A stretch of DNA of 64,000 bases from Triatoma infestans. Its lineage: Eukaryota > Arthropoda > Insecta > Hemiptera > Reduviidae. The notes beneath the pieces are model-generated. The model searched no databases. It was not told the origin of the DNA and was given only the letters and a program-made list of their open reading frames with translations. Every line of letters begins with the position of its first letter. The stretch's first letter is position 1. The DNA lies in NCBI GenBank assembly GCA_011037195.1, contig JAAEAF010003567.1, positions 62,001 through 126,000 of the forward strand, given 5' to 3'. The position numbers were made by a program, and so were the translations under genes. Of the stretch, positions 59,301 to 64,000 are shown one piece after another.

Positions 59301-59833
59301 TATTGAAATTTAATTATTAATCAATGAAATTAATTAAAGATATTTAAATAATCAAAATTAAATATTTAAGATGTTTAAAGAGCTGAAGCAAAAAAAAAAA
59401 AAATTAATTTTTTTAAAAATCTAATTAAATAACTTTTGATATTTGTTAGGATGCAGCCAGCTAGTGCAGAAGAACTTTTAAAAGGTTTTCAAACTTTAGA
59501 TAGTGAAAATAAGGGATATATAACGAAGGAATTTCTGACGAAAGCTATGATGGAAGAAGGAGAACCATTTACTCAAGAAGAAATTGATGAAATGATGGCA
59601 GTAGCAGTAGATCCCGATTCGGGGCATATTAATTATGAGTATTATATTAATCAAATAATGGTAATAGGAATTTTCAATATCACATCTATTCAAAAACAAA
59701 TTTTATTTATAAGATAATACATATATATAAATATAAGATATTTTTCTTGATGTAGGTAAAAAGCGAAGTATACGATTTACTTCCTAAAAAAAAAGTCATG
59801 AAAAAACCTGAAGAAACTGTACCTTTAGAATGA
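56315..59833 (+). CDS. EFCAB2: EF-hand protein EFCAB2 / dynein regulatory complex subunit 8
   Basis: Calmodulin-like subunit of the nexin-dynein regulatory complex of motile axonemes; in an arthropod this points to sperm tails. Five exons: 56315-56378, 56449-56562, 59005-59128, 59450-59660, 59756-59833 (196 aa). AFEVFDHAGNKTVDVREI, GTIIRSLGCVPTEAE, LLKGFQTLDSENKGYI and MMEEGEPFTQEEIDEMM match the vertebrate protein closely. All EF loops are degenerate: Phe or Tyr often replaces the Glu at loop position 12, and only the first loop keeps D, N and E, so calcium binding is doubtful. The Lys-rich C-terminal tail (KKKVMKKPEE) is an extension. Head to head with the hnRNP U-like gene, tail to tail with ECH1. 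Intron 2 (2.4 kb) carries a hammerhead-family element and SINE pieces. Confidence 0.92.
57195..57440. mobile_element. Fold-back element, subfamily A, right arm cut short
   Basis: Left part: GAGCTGGAAAGCATCAGAGA, then TTTCCGTGATAGTCTGC, and the hammerhead. The centre has TGTCAAACAGTGTGATAACA mirrored by TGTTATCACACTGTTTGACA. The right arm ends abruptly at GATGGGCGAACG (57436), inside stem II of its hammerhead copy (CTAATGA box). EFCAB2 intron 2. Confidence 0.8.
57248..57285 (-). ncRNA. Hammerhead ribozyme-like motif
   Basis: Minus strand: CATC, CTGATGA, extra T, stem II GGGT-GAAC-GCCC (U.G wobble next to the loop keeps the helix), GAAA, CCGGTC, GATG. All core boxes and stem I are intact, so with 54076-54113 this is one of the two copies most likely to cleave. 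Confidence 0.7.
57825..57965 (-). mobile_element. SINE family 1, 3' part only
   Basis: Minus strand: TTAGATTTTCTCTTCCTAGG, then AGCCTCTGCAACTC, GTGATGGGCAGTGTTG and GCAGTGCAATGAGAAGGCTC. The tRNA head is missing. EFCAB2 intron 2. Confidence 0.65.
59165..59290 (-). mobile_element. SINE family 1 fragment, decayed
   Basis: Minus strand: GTGCTGCCATTGGATTTTCT, then GGAGCTTCACAGCTCATTCG and GACAATGTGTCTATAACGAG. The head is missing. EFCAB2 intron 3, 37 bp after exon 3. Confidence 0.55.
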
Positions 59834-59917
59834 TCCGGTCAGTCAAGTATCCTATCCTTAATTCCTGCCAAGCGATCCTTTCAAATCAAGGTTGATTTAT
59901 ATATTTATATTATATAT

Positions 59918-62623
59918 TCATAATTTGGCAAACACTGGAGCTGGGCTTTTTGTGGCTTCGGCTACACTTGCATTCATAAAATCTTCACTCTGAAGCATAG
60001 TCTGATTCCAATCAGCCTAAAAACAAAAGTTAACAATATTCAATTTCGGATTTTTTTTTTCAGATTGATTAAAAATTATATGCCTATGTATTCATTAAAA
60101 GCTGGAAACACTTACAATATGATTGAGTGATTCTTGGACTGAGTGATCTCTCGAAAAAATAAGGCTTCTCTTAGTACTTTGTACTGCCACAGGACTTTTT
60201 TTGCTGATATCTTCAGCTATTTGTAAGGCTTCAGAGATCATACTGTACAATTTATATTTACAATTAAAATAAATTACAATTAAGAAAAATATATTAAATT
60301 CATAAAAAAAAATAAAATAAGAAATTAACCTTTCTTTATCCTTATAAACTCTATTCACAAGACCACATTCTTTGGCTTCTGGAGCTAACAATTTTCTGGC
60401 AGTGAATGCTAACTCATTTATTAAACTTGTGCTACCAACAACACGAGGGAGTCTCTGTAATGTACCAACATCTGCAGCCATCCCTGAAGATATATATCAA
60501 TCCTTTGTTCTCAATAGGGAATAATGGGAATATTGCATGGAATTAGATTTTTGTTTTCTCATTACTAGTCACTAAATGCACGCAGATATTTAACTTGCAG
60601 TATTGTCTAAGTTAAGCAATAAAAACTGATTTGCAATAAAAAAAAAATATAGGTTATTGAAGAAATTCATCATTGGCTTAGTTTTTACAGTTTTAACTGT
60701 GATTCAATTACTTAACAGTGACACTGGCAGTAAAGTATGGATCCGCGCTTAAAGTAATGGTAACAAAAAGAAGATTTACTTACCAATACCAACTTCCTTA
60801 ACTTGGAATACAGCATCTTCAGTGCAATATCTAATATCGGCAGCTGTAATAAGGTCAACTCCTGCTCCAATACATGCATTATGTACCAGGCTAATAACAG
60901 GTTTAACGCACTGAAAAGAAATAAATCATTTATAAAAAAAAATCTGGTGTGAAACACTCACACTACTTTCTATTGCTACTGTTAATACAATTATAATATA
61001 AAATGACTAATATTCTTTAAACTTCAAACACTGCTCATTTGTCCTTGACATAAATATAGAATTAACCCATCACATATATTTAAAATTTGATGTATGATAT
61101 ATTTGACAAATTCTGGAAAACTAAAACTCTTTTTCTTTTTTTTTAATATTGAAAATGTTTATTGCTGGGACCTATTCGGTGAAAACCGAACGTGGAAAGC
61201 GATATACAAAACCGTCACACCAAGTGAGATGGTAGAGGTAAAAGTGTGTGTGGGGGGAATGACACGTATAAACGGTGTTTTCGGATTAGAGCGCAATTAC
61301 CATCTATAGTAATAAGGTTATAGGAGCTATCTATATACTATATAGAAATAGTGAGAAAAATGAAAAATACATAACAAGCATAACAATACAATCAACCAGT
61401 GTGGTGCGTGATATAAACATTTAGTTGAAGTCATTTATCAACAAGAACTGACTGAAATCCTTCCTCTGACGATGGATAAGAATTCGGAACCGATCAAAAT
61501 AATGAACTACGACGGATAAAATCGTAGACCAATAAAATATTTTCAATTTTCCCACTTCTTTCGCGAAAAATTGGTAGTTTTTTTTTTTTTGAAAATTTGT
61601 TTCAAACAAAAATGATAGGTTTATATCTGTGCAGGTAGCATTCCAAACTTAAAGGAAATCATTATAGTTATATTCGAGATATCCTAAAAAACCTCTTCTT
61701 CAAATTTGGAATTCTAGCAATGTTTCTAATGTATATTAATATTAAATAAGTGTTATTAAAACGATACATGAATATTGCTACAATGATTTCTTAAACATGT
61801 TACATCAACTTATCATAAAAAGAGCCACATTATTTGAAATATTTCTGCGGGAAAATTCTTTAAGGGTGTTCTGGGAGAAAGTGAAATTAGGCTATTCTGT
61901 AAAAGTCGTTTCAATATGTTATATAACTGAAATGTTGCCAAAATTCCAAGTTTCAGGAAAATCAATTTTCCTATAGTACGACTTTCTTTTGACCTATATT
62001 TCAGATTAACATATGTAAATTTTCAGTTGTAAGTGAAATTTGTTACTGGGTAATACCCATATAAAGAAATCAATCAAAACGTAAATTGCAGTAGAGAAGT
62101 CGGTGAGTGTTTCATATATATAATTAATCATTCAAATAACAAATTAATATAGAATACTAACAAAATTATTCAAACAATTTTATTTTTGTGATTTATGTCT
62201 TTCCAAATCATCTGGAAAGAAAAGGAATTTTCGAATGAAGACACTTATTTTAATTATTCAATCAAAAAATTGGAAGATATTCAAATTATGAAAATCACAA
62301 CAATGGCTACCAATAAAAAAATCCAGCCAATTTGATGTAAGCTTTATTTATTTTGTTACTGAAATGATTTTCAGGGAAACCACTCATTTTTCTATTAGAT
62401 ATTCCATGATATGATGATTTTATATGTCGTATAATCTACATACAAATGACGCCACAGTAAATGTACTAATAAAAATTAAAAAGTTTCCAACTCACTTTTT
62501 CTAAAGAAGTAATCGAATCTTGGTACTTATGAATAAGATTTTTCAATATTTTACATCTGCGCGCAACATCTTCGTGCTCAGATAAAGTCTGACCAAGAGA
62601 GATCATAGAATTAAAATCAATAC
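59918..62623 (-). CDS. ECH1: Delta(3,5)-delta(2,4)-dienoyl-CoA isomerase ECH1 (5' partial)
   Basis: Crotonase-family enzyme that moves double bonds so that odd-position unsaturated fatty acids can enter beta-oxidation, in mitochondria and peroxisomes. Five minus-strand exons: 62623-62496, 60910-60784, 60483-60330, 60242-60116, 60016-59918 (about 210 aa). GIDFNSM opens the part seen; the first exons with the targeting peptide and oxyanion-hole strand lie beyond the window or were not found. ACIGAGVDLITAADIRYC and QVKEVGIGMAADVGTLQRLP carry the catalytic Glu (KEV) and Asp (AADVG) of this isomerase. KSPVAVQSTK and SRDHSVQESLNHI are conserved. The C-terminus AKL is an acceptable peroxisomal PTS1 variant. 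Stop codons of ECH1 and EFCAB2 are 84 bp apart, tail to tail. Confidence 0.9.
60911..62495 (-). other. ECH1 intron with repeat copies
   Basis: 1.6 kb between the first two ECH1 exons seen. It holds a small-MITE-like word (60950-61010), a decayed hammerhead-family copy (61430-61520) and a copy of the 5.6-kb repeat family (61611-61760: AAATGATAGGTTTATATCTG, AGCATTCCAAACTTAAAGG). No gene. Confidence 0.5.
61430..61520 (+). repeat. Decayed hammerhead-family element, subfamily B
   Basis: CTGACGA (61466-61472), extra T, GGAT-AAGA-ATTC, GGAA, CCGATC, then AATGAACTACGACGGATAAA. The stem II pairing survives with a wobble, but GAAA has become GGAA. The tail matches 24.4 and 19.85 kb. Confidence 0.55.
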
Positions 62624-62936
62624 CTGTAATACATTCCATAAGATAAAATAAGAAATGCTTACTTTTGATAGTAGTAGAAGAAGAAGAAAATAGAAAGGTA
62701 AATAAATAAAAACAAAAACACACAAATGGTTTAAAACTAGATAGTATTTCCATTATTCTTGTCAAAAATCTGGTTAATGACTCTGTAAAAATCGTGTTTG
62801 ATAAAGCGCCTAAAAGTTGTGGCATTTGAAGCCTAAGTAATATCAGTGAAATATCTTTGCCATAAAAACTGTAAGATAAAGTGAGATGATATTTATACTC
62901 AAATATCTCAAGAACGATGTTCTTATAAGTCTAAAG

Positions 62937-63130
62937 AATTTCTTGGTTCTACATACGAATGACGGCACAATAAACGTACCAACAAAAATTAAAAAGTGTC
63001 TAACTCACTTTTCTAAAGAAGTAATCGAATCTTGATCTTATGAATAAGATTTTTCAATATTTTACATTGCGCGCAACATCTTTGTGCTAATATAAAGTTT
63101 GACCAAGAGAGGTCATAGAATTAAAACTTC
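62937..63130 (-). pseudogene. Decayed duplicate of an ECH1 exon
   Basis: This segment repeats 62437-62620, that is intron flank plus the ECH1 exon at 62623-62496, in the same orientation about 510 bp upstream of it in gene sense. Matching words include CTAAAGAAGTAATCGAATCT and GACCAAGAGAG.TCATAGAAT. Single-base losses (ACTTTTC for ACTTTTTC, TTGATCTTATG for TTGGTACTTATG, ACATTGCGCG for ACATCTGCGCG) destroy the frame. A partial tandem duplication that has since decayed. Confidence 0.85.
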
Positions 63131-64000
63131 TTAACCATGCGCCATGTTCCCATGTTCATTCTGCTAACTATTGATCATAGTTCCCAATGATCGATTAAGT
63201 GTGTTTGTTTAATCATGATGATTAATGTATTTTTCTTTCACAACATTTTTACTTAGATATTTTACTACTAGGTTGTTACAAAAGTTTTAAGTTTCAACAA
63301 AACAATACTGACCTTTATAGTCAGATAATAAATCTTACGTGTTGGTTTTGTTTATACTATCAATGTATTCTTTCACTGATCCTTTATTCAATTATGTACC
63401 CAGAAGAAGAGGAGGTGGTGCATGAAATTACGGCAGCGTATTGGTAAAATGATTCAAAAAAGGAAACCAGCCTTCAAGATGAACCAACATCAAGATCTCT
63501 TTCAGTTGTCAATAATGAGGTTTTGCTAGAATGTGTGAAGCAAAATCCGCATACAACCAAACGAGGAATAATATACAAAATTTCAGACGTCTGGAATTTA
63601 AGAACAAGATCAGATCCCTATGTACTGCCAGAATTTGCTCCAAAATCAAAAGATGACGTTTTGGATAAGAATTACAAAAAAGTGGTTATTTTTGTAAATA
63701 ACAAGTAACCAAATAACCAAGTCTTAAAAGCAAATTACCAATATTTAATTAACTGAAATAAACTATTCTTCAATATGACAAAATTCTTGCCCCCCCCCCC
63801 TACCGTTCACATTAACTAAGATAAAAATTAGCAGAGTTAGAGGGAGTAAGCATTCTGCTTCGCCCTACCTCCAGCCCGGTTGTTTCACCATTTAATTACA
63901 ATGTTTTCTGTTTTTTTTTCTCAAAGGACGTGAATTTGAAAATTATAAAGCATTGTAATTAGGATGGGAGGAGTTTTGCGCCTTAAAACCAAAGGAATGG
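63131..64000. other. ECH1 upstream region, repeats; no ECH1 exon seen
   Basis: I searched the minus strand for the preceding ECH1 exon (expected to end GKMFTAG-like) and did not find it. A run of 12 C at 63789-63800 and the mariner fragment below are the only features. Confidence 0.4.
63400..63620 (+). pseudogene. mariner-type transposase N-terminal fragment
   Basis: Near 63448 the frame reads WxNDSKKETSLQDEPTS, then LSVVNNEVLLECVKQNPHTT, KRGIIYKI. This is the helix-turn-helix region of a mariner transposase (relatives have LEDEPRSGRPS here, then NP.TT.REIA). A stop precedes it and nothing catalytic follows. It differs from the 15.3-kb copy. Confidence 0.6.

Noticed and set aside
62466..62825. 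119-codon minus-strand ORF as ECH1 first exon
   Set aside because: Only the part from 62623 down matches ECH1; the upstream part lacks the expected motif and a CAG acceptor at 62624-62626 marks the true exon start.

Overview
The window is AT-rich, intron-rich nuclear DNA from an animal, almost certainly an arthropod. The evidence is spliceosomal introns with GT..AG borders, animal-type genes (DCPS, UBE3D, hnRNP U, DRC8/EFCAB2, ECH1, a secreted trypsin-like protease) and a heavy load of arthropod-type repeats (mariner, hAT, PIF/Harbinger, non-LTR retrotransposons, tRNA-derived SINEs, fold-back elements). I cannot separate insect from chelicerate with confidence; the protease looks most like insect secreted 'venom/haemolymph' serine proteases. 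All gene models were assembled by hand from reading frame, splice signals and phase.

Layout. 1-9813 (+): 3' nine exons of a gene for a 13-finger C2H2 zinc-finger protein; its 4.2-kb intron holds a broken hAT element. 9814-21286: gene-poor repeat block with a hairpin element, a hammerhead-bearing fold-back element, a SINE, a nearly intact mariner and a 5'-truncated LINE with a 12-bp target-site duplication. 21287-25381 (-): five-exon trypsin-like serine protease with a jockey-like ORF1 relic in its last intron. 25382-28938: repeats. 28939-34649 (+): DCPS, the scavenger decapping enzyme; its last intron carries a PIF/Harbinger relic and a non-autonomous hAT. 35383-36474 (+): UBE3D, intronless in its coding part. 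36844-55995 (-): 18-exon hnRNP U-like gene (SAP, acidic, SPRY, P-loop kinase-like, RGG, Q/Y/G-rich tail; 1030 aa). 56315-59833 (+): EFCAB2/DRC8, head to head with hnRNP U (319 bp between start codons). 59918-62623 (-): 3' exons of ECH1, tail to tail with EFCAB2 (84 bp between stop codons), followed by a decayed duplicate of one ECH1 exon and a mariner fragment.

The host genes are housekeeping in type (RNA binding and mRNA decay, ubiquitin transfer, beta-oxidation, axoneme) and do not form one pathway. The two tight gene pairs (shared promoter at 56 kb, shared 3' region at 59.9 kb) are the only clear sign of linked regulation.

The most striking non-genic signal is a family of short fold-back elements, at about 12.2-12.5, 13.8-14.0, 24.4-24.7, 53.9-54.2 and 57.2-57.4 kb plus decayed copies elsewhere. 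Their arms carry hammerhead-ribozyme-like motifs: a CTGANGA box, a 4-5 bp stem II whose sequence differs between subfamilies while pairing is kept, GAAA, and a palindromic ACCGGT followed by C. Small hammerheads of this kind are known from Penelope-like retroelements. Here they sit in inverted pairs and all carry one extra nucleotide before stem II.
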